A stretch of 64,000 nt of DNA from Ralstonia pickettii (lineage in GTDB: Bacteria > Pseudomonadota > Gammaproteobacteria > Burkholderiales > Burkholderiaceae), in NCBI RefSeq assembly GCF_030582395.1, contig NZ_CP104381.1, positions 124,001-188,000 on the forward strand, read 5' to 3'. The stretch's first letter is position 1, and each line of letters starts with the position of its first letter. The notes under the pieces were generated by a model. The model did no database searches, was not told the DNA's origin, and saw only the letters and a list, made by a program, of their open reading frames with translations. This document shows, in pieces, positions 27,720 to 36,358 of this stretch. Made by a program: the position numbers and the translations under genes.

Positions 27720-28403
27720 TTACAACTCAGCCCACTCCCGCAGCAGGTTGTGATACGTCCCCGTCAACGCAATGACGGACGGGTCGTCCTGCCCCAGCAG
27801 CCCCATCAGCCGCTGCAGTTCCGTGTCCATCTGGAACAGCAGCGTGCGATGCGCATCGCTGCGCACCATGCTCTGCAACCAGAAGAACGAGCAAACGCGC
27901 GCACCGCGCGTCACCGGCGTCACGCGGTGCAGGCTGCTGCTCGGGTAGAGCACCATGTCGCCCGCCGCAAGTTTGGCGCGGTGTTCGCCAAAGGTATCGT
28001 CGATGACGAGTTCGCCGCCGTCGTAGTCTTCGGGCTCGGTCAGGAACAGCGTGCAGGAGAGGTCGCTGCGGATGCGGAAAGCGGTGCCGCGCAGATGGCG
28101 CACGGCGTTGTCGACGTGGTTGCCGAAGGTCTGGCCGCCCGCATACCGGTTGAACAGCGGCGGAAACACCTTGAGCGGCAACGCGGCGGAGAAGAACAGC
28201 GTATTGGCGGAAAGCGCATCCTGGATCAAGGTGCCGGCCTCGCGCGCAGCCGGCGAGCCTTCGGGTAGTTGCATGTTGTGCTTCACCTGGCCCGACTGGG
28301 CGCCAGCCGTGACCTTGCCGTCCACCCACTCGGCAGCGTCGATCGTGGCGCGGCACTGCGCGACCTGTTCCTTGGTCAGGACGTTGGGAATCTTCAGCAA
28401 CAT
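27720..28403 (-). CDS. piuC: PKHD-type Fe(II)/2-oxoglutarate hydroxylase (PiuC/YbiX)
   Basis: 227 residues. The facial triad is His96 and Asp98 in NHVDNAVRH with His159 in SSLHRV; Arg169 in RGARV binds 2-oxoglutarate. Length and motifs match PiuC/YbiX, which sit next to iron-siderophore receptors. The physiological substrate is not firmly known. It is the third gene of the iron operon; its ATG overlaps the Sel1 gene by ten bases. It converges with the TOPRIM-like gene, leaving 37 bases between the stops. Confidence 0.93.
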   Translation of the reverse strand: MLLKIPNVLTKEQVAQCRATIDAAEWVDGKVTAGAQSGQVKHNMQLPEGSPAAREAGTLIQDALSANTLFFSAALPLKVFPPLFNRYAGGQTFGNHVDNAVRHLRGTAFRIRSDLSCTLFLTEPEDYDGGELVIDDTFGEHRAKLAAGDMVLYPSSSLHRVTPVTRGARVCSFFWLQSMVRSDAHRTLLFQMDTELQRLMGLLGQDDPSVIALTGTYHNLLREWAEL

Positions 28404-29155
28404 GGAGAAGGGGTGTTCAGCACGCAGGCCAGCGCACGCAGACGCGCATCGGGATGGCCGGCGAGAAAGTCATGGGCCTTCGCGAGGAAGGCCGGTGTGG
28501 CGGTGCGCGGTACGGCTTGCATCCAGGCGAGGGCGTCGTCTGCGCGGTTGGTGAGTGCGAGCAGGCGCGCAGCGTTGAACTGGCCGCGGAAGTCGCCGCC
28601 CTCTGCAGCAAGCAGATAGCAGCGCAGGGCCATCGCGGTGTCGGCATCGACCTCCCAGCCGTCTTCATAGAAGCCGCCCAGCACGTTGATCGACTTGGCG
28701 TGCCCTTGCGCGGCCGCAGCCTGGAAGCGTGCGAACGCGCGAGCGCGGTCTGCCGCGATGCCGCGCCCGAGTAGCAACTGCGTCGCGTAGTTGTACTGGC
28801 CCCAGTCGAGGCCGGCGTCCGCAGCGCGGGCGTACCAGTGCGTGGCGGTCTTGTCGCAGGCGGGCGCGCCCCAGCCGTGCTCATAGCAGCGACCGAGCAT
28901 GTTGGCGGCCATGGCATGGCCCGCCAGCGCGGCCGTCTTGAACCAGAACAACGCTTCGGCCGGGTTGCGTTCAACGCCGCGGCCATCGAGCAGCCATTGG
29001 CCGAAGATGGCCTGCGCTTCCGCGTGCCCGCGCCGGGCGGCTGCCGCCAGCCAGCGCGCGGCGCGGTCAGCGGGGCCGGTCAGCACGGCGTGGATGGCAT
29101 CGACCACCGCAGGATCGGCTCCGGCGGCTGCGGCGGTTGCAGCGTCGGCCGGCAT
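28394..29155 (-). CDS. Sel1-repeat protein
   Basis: 253 residues with about five Sel1-like (SLR) alpha-helical repeats from residue 45 to 215. Examples are [20 protein letters not shown], then [18 protein letters not shown] and [18 protein letters not shown]. Such proteins are scaffolds for protein interaction. No signal peptide is seen. It sits between a TonB-dependent receptor and PiuC with overlaps at both ends (one base with the receptor), the same order as the piuA-piuC locus of pseudomonads, so a role in iron uptake or its control is likely. Confidence 0.88.
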   Translation of the reverse strand: MPADAATAAAAGADPAVVDAIHAVLTGPADRAARWLAAAARRGHAEAQAIFGQWLLDGRGVERNPAEALFWFKTAALAGHAMAANMLGRCYEHGWGAPACDKTATHWYARAADAGLDWGQYNYATQLLLGRGIAADRARAFARFQAAAAQGHAKSINVLGGFYEDGWEVDADTAMALRCYLLAAEGGDFRGQFNAARLLALTNRADDALAWMQAVPRTATPAFLAKAHDFLAGHPDARLRALACVLNTPSPCC

Positions 29156-31434
29156 CAGTAGCGAATGCCCAGCGTCAGGATGGCCGTGCGGCCCGGCGCC
29201 AGCGATGCGTAATGCGATGCATACGCCTGATTGAAGTACACCTTGTCGAACACGTTCTGCACATTCAGCTGCAGCGTGGTGTGCTTGTCGATGCGGTAGG
29301 CTGCCATGGCGTCAAAGCGCCAGTAGGCCGGCACCCACTTCGGGTTGGCGGGGTTGGCGCTGCCCCACACCTTCGAGACGTAATACGCGCCGCCGCCGAG
29401 TGTGAGCTTCGGCATCGGCTGATAGGTCGTCCACAGGCTGAAGCTGTTCTTTGGCGTGTTGGGGAAGGCCGTTCCGTTGGTGCCGCCGAAGGCTGCGCCG
29501 GCGCCGCCGTTGTTGCGCAGTTCGCTCTTCAGATACGTGTAGCCCCCGAACACCTGCCAGCGGTTGGTCAGCGCGCCCGACCAACCTAGCTCGAAGCCGT
29601 CGACGCGCTTGTTGCCAGCCATGGCAGCGGTGCCGTCCTGCAGCACGATGCGTGCATTCGTCGTTTCAACGCGGAAGATGGCGGCAGTCAGCGCAAGCTT
29701 GCTGTCAAGCACGTTCCACTTGGTGCCGAGTTCGTAGGCGCGGTTCTTTTCCGGGGCGAGCACGTCCCCGCGATTGCCGGAGCGGTCAGGCGTGAGCGCG
29801 CTGGTATCGGCACCCTGGCCCGCCACCGACCCCGATGGTGTCGACGATGTGCCGTACGCCAGATAAATGCTGCCGTTCTGCGCAGGCTTGAACACGAGGC
29901 CCAGCTGGTAGTTCAGCAGGTTGTCATCGCGCGAGAAGCTCGAACGCACGCCTTGCGCATTCGCCGACGTGGTGGCCGATGCCGAATAGCGATCAAAGCG
30001 CAGCCCGCCGTTGACTTGCCACCGTGGCGACAGCTCGATCGTGTCGAACACATACGCCGATTGCGTGCGCACCGTCGTCTCTGCCGGATTGTTGCTGAGC
30101 TTGATGCTGCCGGCCCATGGGTCGTTCGGGTTTGGGTTGAACAGATCCGCGCAGTTGTAGCCGCCCGCCGCGCCGATGCCGTTGGGGCAGCGGTTGCTGC
30201 CGGTGGCCACGTTGTAGGTGTCGTTGCGGCTGCGCTCGCGCGAGAACTCCAGGCCGGCCGCATAGCTGTGCTTGAGGCCGCCGGTGATGAACTTGCCGGT
30301 CGCTTCCGTCTGGTTGGCGACAGTGTTGGCCACCGAATAGCGTGAATTGGCGCGGCGCCAGACCATGCCGTAGTAGATGTTGCCCTGGCTGTCGTCGGGC
30401 TGCGTCCAGATCGTGTCTTGGCTCGTGCGGGCAATGCGCATGGTGTTGCGCAGCTTCAGCGCGCTCGACACATCGTGCTCCAGCGTGAAGGTGCCCATGT
30501 CGACGCGGTCGCGGCGGAAATCACGCGACAGGCCGTAGTAGACATTGCGGTCGACATTCACGGGCGCGCCGTCGCCGGGGCCGAACAGCTGCGGGCGGCC
30601 GTCGGTGCGCCGGTTGAACGTGCCGTTGTTGTACGGAATGCCGGTGTCGGGCGTGTCGTTCGATTGGAGGTGGTAGTACGACAGCGTCGCCCGCGTGGGC
30701 GTGCCCAGCCCAAAGGCGATGGACGGCGCAATGCCCCAGCGGCTGAAGCTCGTCACGTCACGGCCCGCAACGGCGGCGTCGTGCGCCATCGCGTTCAGGC
30801 GGAACGCGGCGTGCTCGCCGATCTGGTAGTTGCCGTCGGCCGTGGCCCGCTTGTACGCCGCGTTGCCGACCGACAGCGTGCCCTCGGTGAAGTGCTCCAG
30901 CTTCGGCGTCTTGGTGACGATGTTGACCGCCCCGCCTGCCGCGCCGCGGCCTTCATACGCACCCGACGGGCCCTTGATGACTTCCACCGATTCCACGTTG
31001 AACATCTCGCGCGATTGCGCACCGATGTCGCGCAGCCCGTCGAGGAAGGTGCTGGCCTGCGCGTCGTAGCCGCGGATAAACGGACGATCGCCGACGGGGT
31101 TGCCGCCTTCGCCGGCGCCAAACGCGATGCCCGGCACCGTGCGCAGCGCCTCGGTGAGCGTGACCGAGCCGGTGCCCTGCAATACCTCAGCGGGGATCAC
31201 CGTGACGGACTTGGGCGTATCGAGCAGCGGCGCGGTGAATTTGCCGCCCGAGGCCGCATCCGCCTTGAAGCCGTTGGTGCCGGTCACGGTCTGCTCGGGC
31301 AGGGTGGCGGACACGGCGTCTTTCTTCGTGTCGGCCAGTGCCGGCGCTGAAACCACGGCGAAGCTCATCGCGCCGGTCAGATAACCCACCACCGAAAGTT
31401 CGGTGCGCTTGCGTTCGATCTGTGCTGCAGACAT
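29155..31434 (-). CDS. TonB-dependent siderophore receptor (PiuA/Fiu-like)
   Basis: A 759-residue outer-membrane beta-barrel receptor. An N-terminal signal region ends near ALADTKKDA (about residue 37). The plug domain starts at KSVTVIPAEVLQGTGSVTLTEAL (quoted in part: KSVTVIPAEVL), with the motif VESVEVIKGPSGAYEGRGAAGG at about 150-170 (quoted in part: VEVIKGPSGAYEGRG). The last residue is the aromatic Tyr expected of the barrel insertion signal. Being first in an operon with Sel1 and PiuC, it most resembles the PiuA/Fiu catecholate-iron receptors. A Fur-like box lies just upstream. The siderophore used cannot be read from sequence. Confidence 0.93.
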   Translation of the reverse strand: MSAAQIERKRTELSVVGYLTGAMSFAVVSAPALADTKKDAVSATLPEQTVTGTNGFKADAASGGKFTAPLLDTPKSVTVIPAEVLQGTGSVTLTEALRTVPGIAFGAGEGGNPVGDRPFIRGYDAQASTFLDGLRDIGAQSREMFNVESVEVIKGPSGAYEGRGAAGGAVNIVTKTPKLEHFTEGTLSVGNAAYKRATADGNYQIGEHAAFRLNAMAHDAAVAGRDVTSFSRWGIAPSIAFGLGTPTRATLSYYHLQSNDTPDTGIPYNNGTFNRRTDGRPQLFGPGDGAPVNVDRNVYYGLSRDFRRDRVDMGTFTLEHDVSSALKLRNTMRIARTSQDTIWTQPDDSQGNIYYGMVWRRANSRYSVANTVANQTEATGKFITGGLKHSYAAGLEFSRERSRNDTYNVATGSNRCPNGIGAAGGYNCADLFNPNPNDPWAGSIKLSNNPAETTVRTQSAYVFDTIELSPRWQVNGGLRFDRYSASATTSANAQGVRSSFSRDDNLLNYQLGLVFKPAQNGSIYLAYGTSSTPSGSVAGQGADTSALTPDRSGNRGDVLAPEKNRAYELGTKWNVLDSKLALTAAIFRVETTNARIVLQDGTAAMAGNKRVDGFELGWSGALTNRWQVFGGYTYLKSELRNNGGAGAAFGGTNGTAFPNTPKNSFSLWTTYQPMPKLTLGGGAYYVSKVWGSANPANPKWVPAYWRFDAMAAYRIDKHTTLQLNVQNVFDKVYFNQAYASHYASLAPGRTAILTLGIRY

Positions 31435-31478
31435 GACGTGGTGCCACTCCCCTGAAAGTTTTCGTCACATGTTTGTTG

Positions 31479-31500
31479 TAAATGAGAATTGTTATCGTTT
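31479..31500 (-). promoter_or_regulatory. Fur-box-like site upstream of the siderophore receptor
   Basis: The segment TAAATGAGAATTGTTATCGT and its neighbours match most of the Fur consensus (GATAATGATAATCATTATC) and form an imperfect palindrome. It lies about 45 bp upstream of the receptor start codon, so iron-replete repression of the receptor-Sel1-piuC operon is expected. Confidence 0.7.
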
Positions 31501-31707
31501 ACATGTGAACGAGTCAATGCGCCGGCTGGCAAATTGCTTACGGCTGCAGCAGGATCGTCATATAAATCATGGGGTTAGAAGGCCCCCGTGCCGCTGTAGA
31601 AAATTGTTGAGGGCAATGGCACGCGAACGCTTTCATTTTTTCAATCAAATGATTTAGTATTGCCGGGCAGGTTCTCCAACCGAATCCCTTTTCCAGGCGA
31701 GCATCGC

Positions 31708-32487
31708 GTGAGCACGGACCCGGAACTCCTCATCGAGCGGCGCGGCCAGGCGCTGTGGTTGACCATTCAGCGCGAAGATCGCCGCAATGCGATCAGCGCC
31801 GCCGTGCTTGAAGCGCTCACAGCTGCATTGGCTGACGCCAGCCGCAACACTTCTGTGCGCGCCGTGGTGCTGACCGGCACCGGCATGCGTGCCTTCTGTG
31901 CCGGCGCGGATCTGCAGACCGGACAGTCCTTTCGCTTCGACTATTCCCAGCCGCATCAGGCCCTGGCGGATCTGTTTCGCCAGGCGCGCCGCTGCACCGT
32001 GCCGCTCATCGCCCGCGTGAACGGCGCGTGCATGGCGGGCGGCATGGGCTTGCTGGCGATGTGCGATCTGGCGGTGGCCAGCCGCCGCGCCACGTTCGGG
32101 CTCCCGGAAGTGAAGGTCGGCGTGTTTCCGGCGCAGGTGCTGGCCGTGCTGCAGCACCACTTGCCGCGCAGCGTGCTGAACGAGTTGTGCCTGACGGGCG
32201 AACCGATGAACGCAGACCGCGCGCTCGCAGTCGGCCTCGTCAACGAAGTCGCGGAGCCTGAAGCGCTGGATGCAGCAGTCGACGCATTGCTCGCGCGGCT
32301 GGTCGACAAATCGCCGTCGGCCATCCGGCGCGGGCTGTACACGCTCAAGCAGGTTGAATCGCTCAGCTTCGAGCAGGCCATTGCATTTACCGAAAGCCAG
32401 ATCGGCCTGTTCGCCCTGACCGAAGACGCGCAGGAGGGCCAAGCCGCCTTTCGGGAAAAGCGCGCGCCCAACTGGACGGGCCGCTGA
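31708..32487 (+). CDS. Enoyl-CoA hydratase/isomerase (AtuE-like)
   Basis: 259 residues of the crotonase fold. The oxyanion holes are AFCAGADL near residue 69 and GACMAGGMGLLAMCDLAVAS near 111. FGLPEVKVGVFP follows, with a Glu-type catalytic region. It is the first gene of the rightward atu-like cluster and would be the isohexenylglutaconyl-CoA hydratase (AtuE) if the pathway degrades citronellol/geraniol. GTG at 31708 is chosen, preceded by AGGCGAG; a TTG at 31660 is possible. One base separates its stop from the AtuA-like gene. Confidence 0.85.
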   Translation: MSTDPELLIERRGQALWLTIQREDRRNAISAAVLEALTAALADASRNTSVRAVVLTGTGMRAFCAGADLQTGQSFRFDYSQPHQALADLFRQARRCTVPLIARVNGACMAGGMGLLAMCDLAVASRRATFGLPEVKVGVFPAQVLAVLQHHLPRSVLNELCLTGEPMNADRALAVGLVNEVAEPEALDAAVDALLARLVDKSPSAIRRGLYTLKQVESLSFEQAIAFTESQIGLFALTEDAQEGQAAFREKRAPNWTGR

Positions 32488-32488
32488 C

Positions 32489-34261
32489 ATGCGCAAAGAC
32501 ACCATTTCCGTCGGCGGGGCCAGCGGCTTCTGGGGCGACAGCGTGACCGGGCCGCTGCAGCTGGTGGCCTCCGGCCGCATCGACTTCCTCGTCTTCGATT
32601 ACCTGGCCGAGCTGACCATGTCGCTGCTGGCCAGCGCGCGCATGAAAAACCCCGAGTCGGGCTATGCCACCGACTTCGTAAGCGTGGCGATGCGCGCGGT
32701 GCTCAAGGATGCGCTGGCGCAGAACATCCGCATCATCGCCAACGCGGGCGGCGTGAATCCGCGCGGATGCGCTGCGGCGCTGCAGGCGTTGGCCGATGAG
32801 CTGGGCGTGAGCGTGCGCATTGCGGTGGTTGAAGGCGACGACGTCATGCCGCTGCTGCCCACCTTGCGCGATGAAGGCGTGCGCGAATTGCAAAGCGGCC
32901 GCCCCTTGCCCGATAAGGTGGTCAGCGCGAATGCGTATCTCGGCGCATTGCCGATCAAGGCAGCGCTGGATGCGGGCGCGCAGGTTGTCATCACGGGGCG
33001 ATGCGTCGACAGCGCCGTCACGCTCGGCGCGTTGATGCACCACTTCGGATGGGCGATCGACGACTACGATCGACTCGCCGCCGGCAGCCTCGCCGGGCAC
33101 ATCCTTGAATGCGGCTGCCAAGGCGCGGGCGGCCTGCACACCGATTGGGAAGCCGTGCCCGACTGGGCGCACAGCGGCTATCCGATCGTCGAATGCCGGG
33201 CCGACGGCAGCTTCATCGTCACCAAGCCCCACGGCACGGGCGGGCTGGTGACGCCCGCGACCGTGGGCGAACAGCTGCTCTACGAAATCGGAGACCCAGC
33301 GCGCTACGTGCTGCCGGATGTGGTGTGCGACTTCACGCAGGTGACGATGACGCAGGCCGGCGAGCATCGCGTCGAAGTGCGCGGTGCACACGGCCTCGCG
33401 CCCACGCCCGATTACAAGGTGAGCGCAACGTATGCCGATGGCTATCGCGCGACGGGCCAACTTACCATCGTCGGTATCGACGCCGATCGGAAGGCGCGCC
33501 GCACCGCCGAGGCGATTCTGGAGCGCACCCGTGGCCTGTTCCGCCAGCTCGGCCTGCCGGGCTACAGCGCAACGCACATCGAGACGCTGGGTTCGGCATA
33601 TCTGTTCGGGCCGCATCAGCCCTGCGTGCCCCGTTTCGAATCGGTGATGTGGCTGGCGGTGATGCATCCGAACAAGCAGGCGCTGGAACTGTTCGCGCGC
33701 GAAATCGCCCCGGCCGGCACGTCGTGGGCGCCCGGCACGACGGGCGCAGGTGGGCGGCCGAGCGTGGTGCCTGCCATCAAGCAATACGCCTTCCTGATCG
33801 ACAAGGCGCGCGTGCAGCCGCGCGTGACGTTGCTGGGCGAGGAAAGCTTCGACATCGCCGTGCCAACGGGTGGCGCCGCGCTTGAACCATCAACTGCGGT
33901 GCAGGCCTCCGTTGCATTGCCTCCCGGCCCGACGCGCGGGGTGGCTCTCATCGAACTCGCCTATGCGCGCAGCGGCGACAAGGGCGACACCTCCAATATC
34001 GGCGTCATCGCGCGTCGGCCCGAAGACCTGCCGCTGCTGCGCGCGCAACTGACCGCAGAGGCCGTCGCCGCGTATCTCGCGCACGTCGTGAAGGGGCGTG
34101 TGACGCGGTACGACTTGCCCGGCATCCACGCCCTCAACTTCGTGTGCGAACAGGCGTTGGGCGGTGGCGGCATGGCATCGCTGCGAAACGACCCGCTCGG
34201 CAAGGGCATGGCGCAGGTGCTGCTGACGATGCCGGTGCGCGTCCCGGTCGACCACCCTTGA
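32489..34261 (+). CDS. atuA: AtuA-like protein (DUF1446) of acyclic terpene utilisation
   Basis: 590 residues. The N-terminal DUF1446 part begins VGGASGFWGDS and has NAGGVNPRG and VITGRCVDSAVTLGAL motifs. The C-terminal extension from about 480 has LAYARSGDKGDTSNIGVIAR, the AtuA-like ferredoxin-fold domain. AtuA is required for growth on citronellol in pseudomonads, but its reaction is unknown. The fused layout and length fit the known AtuA. It sits one base after the hydratase and 14 bases before an acyl-CoA dehydrogenase, in a single operon. Confidence 0.88.
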   Translation: MRKDTISVGGASGFWGDSVTGPLQLVASGRIDFLVFDYLAELTMSLLASARMKNPESGYATDFVSVAMRAVLKDALAQNIRIIANAGGVNPRGCAAALQALADELGVSVRIAVVEGDDVMPLLPTLRDEGVRELQSGRPLPDKVVSANAYLGALPIKAALDAGAQVVITGRCVDSAVTLGALMHHFGWAIDDYDRLAAGSLAGHILECGCQGAGGLHTDWEAVPDWAHSGYPIVECRADGSFIVTKPHGTGGLVTPATVGEQLLYEIGDPARYVLPDVVCDFTQVTMTQAGEHRVEVRGAHGLAPTPDYKVSATYADGYRATGQLTIVGIDADRKARRTAEAILERTRGLFRQLGLPGYSATHIETLGSAYLFGPHQPCVPRFESVMWLAVMHPNKQALELFAREIAPAGTSWAPGTTGAGGRPSVVPAIKQYAFLIDKARVQPRVTLLGEESFDIAVPTGGAALEPSTAVQASVALPPGPTRGVALIELAYARSGDKGDTSNIGVIARRPEDLPLLRAQLTAEAVAAYLAHVVKGRVTRYDLPGIHALNFVCEQALGGGGMASLRNDPLGKGMAQVLLTMPVRVPVDHP

Positions 34262-34275
34262 TTGACGAGGCGATC

Positions 34276-35430
34276 ATGTACCCAGGCTTGCTCCCGTCCG
34301 ACTGCTTCGATGCCGAGCACGAAACGTTTCGCGAGACCGTGCGCCGCTTCGTCGACAACGCCGTGCTGCCGCACATCGAGGCGTGGGAAGAGGCCGAGAC
34401 GTTTCCGCGTGCGCTGTATCGGGAGGCGGCCGACCTGGGCTTGCTTGGCATCGGTTTCCCCGAGGAATACGGCGGCACGCCGGGCGACCTGTTTCTTGAA
34501 CTGGCAATGATCGAAGAGCTGACGCGGGCGGCCAGCGGCGGCTTGCTCGCATCGCTGTTCAGCCACACGATCGGTGCACCGCCCATCGTGGCGGGCGGAT
34601 CGGCAGAACTGAAGGCGCGTGTGCTGCCGCAAATCCTGGCGGGCGAGAAGATCAGCGCGCTCGCCATCACCGAGCCCTCGGGCGGCTCGGACGTCGCCAA
34701 CCTCGCCACGCGCGCGGTGCGCGACGGCGATCACTACGTCGTCAACGGCAGCAAGATCTTCATCACCTCCGGCATGCGCGCCGATTACATCACCGTGGCG
34801 GTGCGTACCGGCGGGGCGGGGGCAGGTGGCATCTCCGTGCTGCTGGTGGAGGGCAATACGCCGGGCCTGACGCGCACGCCGCTCAAGAAGATGGGCTGGT
34901 GGTGCTCCGACACCGCTCAACTGCATTTCGATGATTGCCGCGTGCCGGTCGGCAACCTGCTCGGCGCAGAAAACCGCGGCTTCGAGCTGGTCATGCGCAA
35001 CTTCAACCACGAACGCCTGGCGCTGGCGATGCAGGCCTACGGCCTGGCGCGCACGTGTCTGACCGAAGCCGTGGAATGGGCCACCGAGCGCGAAACCTTC
35101 GGCAAGCGTCTCGTGCAGCACCAGGTGGCGCGCCAGAAGCTGGTGGCGATGGCCACGCGCATCGAAGCCACGCGCGCCTTGCTTGAAGACCTGATGCGGC
35201 GCATGCAGGCCGGCGATGCGCCGGTCGCGCAACTATGCATGTTGAAGAACTTCGCCACGCAAGGCCTGCAATTCTGCGCCGACACTGCCGTGCAACTGCT
35301 CGGCGGCATGGGCTTCATGCGCGGCACGAAGTCGGAGCGCATCTATCGTGAAGTGAAGGTCTACATGATCGGCGGCGGGGCGGAGGAAGTCCTCAGCGAC
35401 CTTGCCGCGCGCCAACTCGGCTGGGTCTAA
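34276..35430 (+). CDS. Acyl-CoA dehydrogenase of the atu-like cluster
   Basis: 384 residues with all three acyl-CoA dehydrogenase domains: LGLLGIGFPEEYGG at the N-terminus, ALAITEPSGGSDVANL (flavin loop) at about 130-145, and the C-terminal ALGGMGFM-like helix (LLGGMGFMRG). The usual C-terminal catalytic Glu position reads GGGAEEV (glycine). A Glu instead lies in the NFNHERLAL helix, the placement used by isovaleryl-CoA-type enzymes that act on branched substrates. The ATG at 34276 begins MYPGLLPSD. The exact acyl substrate is unknown. It precedes an SDR gene by 40 bp. Confidence 0.9.
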   Translation: MYPGLLPSDCFDAEHETFRETVRRFVDNAVLPHIEAWEEAETFPRALYREAADLGLLGIGFPEEYGGTPGDLFLELAMIEELTRAASGGLLASLFSHTIGAPPIVAGGSAELKARVLPQILAGEKISALAITEPSGGSDVANLATRAVRDGDHYVVNGSKIFITSGMRADYITVAVRTGGAGAGGISVLLVEGNTPGLTRTPLKKMGWWCSDTAQLHFDDCRVPVGNLLGAENRGFELVMRNFNHERLALAMQAYGLARTCLTEAVEWATERETFGKRLVQHQVARQKLVAMATRIEATRALLEDLMRRMQAGDAPVAQLCMLKNFATQGLQFCADTAVQLLGGMGFMRGTKSERIYREVKVYMIGGGAEEVLSDLAARQLGWV

Positions 35431-35470
35431 GGGCCTAAGGACGTAACGCGCGCATTCAGGGGAGAACACC

Positions 35471-36358
35471 ATGTATCGCTCAGTCTTTCGACCGGGGCTG
35501 TTCCAGGGCCAAGTGGCCGTGGTGACGGGTGGCGGCAGCGGCATCGGCCGGTGCACCGCGCATGAGCTGGCGTCGCTGGGCGCGGCGGTCGCGTTGGTGG
35601 GGCGCAATGCAGAGAAGCTCGCCGCCGTGCGCACGGAGATCGTCGAAGCCGGCGGCACCGCGCACGCCTACGTCTGCAACATCCGCGACGAGGCCGCTGT
35701 GCAAGCGACCGTCGCGCACATCTACGGCGAACACGGCCGCATCGACGCGCTGGTCAACAACGCGGGCGGGCAGTTTCCGGCCCCGCTCAAGGACATTTCC
35801 GCCAAGGGCTGGGAAGCCGTCGTGCAGACGAACCTGACGGGCGGCTTCCTGATGGCGCGCGAGTGCCTGAACCAGGCGATGCAGCAGCGCGGCGGCGCCA
35901 TCGTCAACATCGTGGCCGACATGTGGGGCGGCATGCCGAACATGGGCCACTCCGGTGCGGCGCGTGCGGGCATGGTCAACTTCACGGAGACGGCCGCGTT
36001 CGAGTGGGCGCAGTACGGCGTGCGCGTGAACGCGGTGGCGCCGGGCTACGTGGCGTCGTCGGGCATGGATGCGTATCCGCCGTGGATGGCCGAGACCATC
36101 CGCAGCATGCCTTCGACCGTGCCGCTTGGTCGCTTTGCCACCGAGGCGGAAGTGTCTTCGGCCATCGTGTATCTGCTCTCGGAAGCCGCTGCGTTCATTA
36201 CCGGCACGACGTTGCGCGTGGACGGCGGCCGCCCGAACGTGCGGCCCGGTTCGCCGATGCCGGCTCCGCGCCATGGTGCCGAGCCGTTCAACGGCTTCCA
36301 CCTGGCCGTGACGCCCAAGGTGCTGCAAGGCGAGGAGGACCGCCATGCCGGCACTTGA
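35471..36358 (+). CDS. Short-chain dehydrogenase/reductase (enoyl-CoA reductase-like)
   Basis: 295 residues. The cofactor motif TGGGSGIG is at about 19-26 and NNAGG near 96. The usual YxxxK active site is replaced by NMGHSGAARAGMVNF, the HSGAARAG form found in peroxisomal trans-2-enoyl-CoA reductases. AtuB and AtuG in the pseudomonad citronellol cluster are SDRs of uncertain reaction, and this is probably one of them. Its stop overlaps the next carboxylase gene by 14 bases. The C-terminal 40 residues are rich in Pro and Gly. Confidence 0.87.
   Translation: MYRSVFRPGLFQGQVAVVTGGGSGIGRCTAHELASLGAAVALVGRNAEKLAAVRTEIVEAGGTAHAYVCNIRDEAAVQATVAHIYGEHGRIDALVNNAGGQFPAPLKDISAKGWEAVVQTNLTGGFLMARECLNQAMQQRGGAIVNIVADMWGGMPNMGHSGAARAGMVNFTETAAFEWAQYGVRVNAVAPGYVASSGMDAYPPWMAETIRSMPSTVPLGRFATEAEVSSAIVYLLSEAAAFITGTTLRVDGGRPNVRPGSPMPAPRHGAEPFNGFHLAVTPKVLQGEEDRHAGT

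Noticed and set aside
31640..31660. AATCA-AA-TGATT inverted repeat upstream of the atu-like operon as an AtuR operator
   Set aside because: Five-base arms in an AT-rich patch are too weak without a second site or a match to a known AtuR box.
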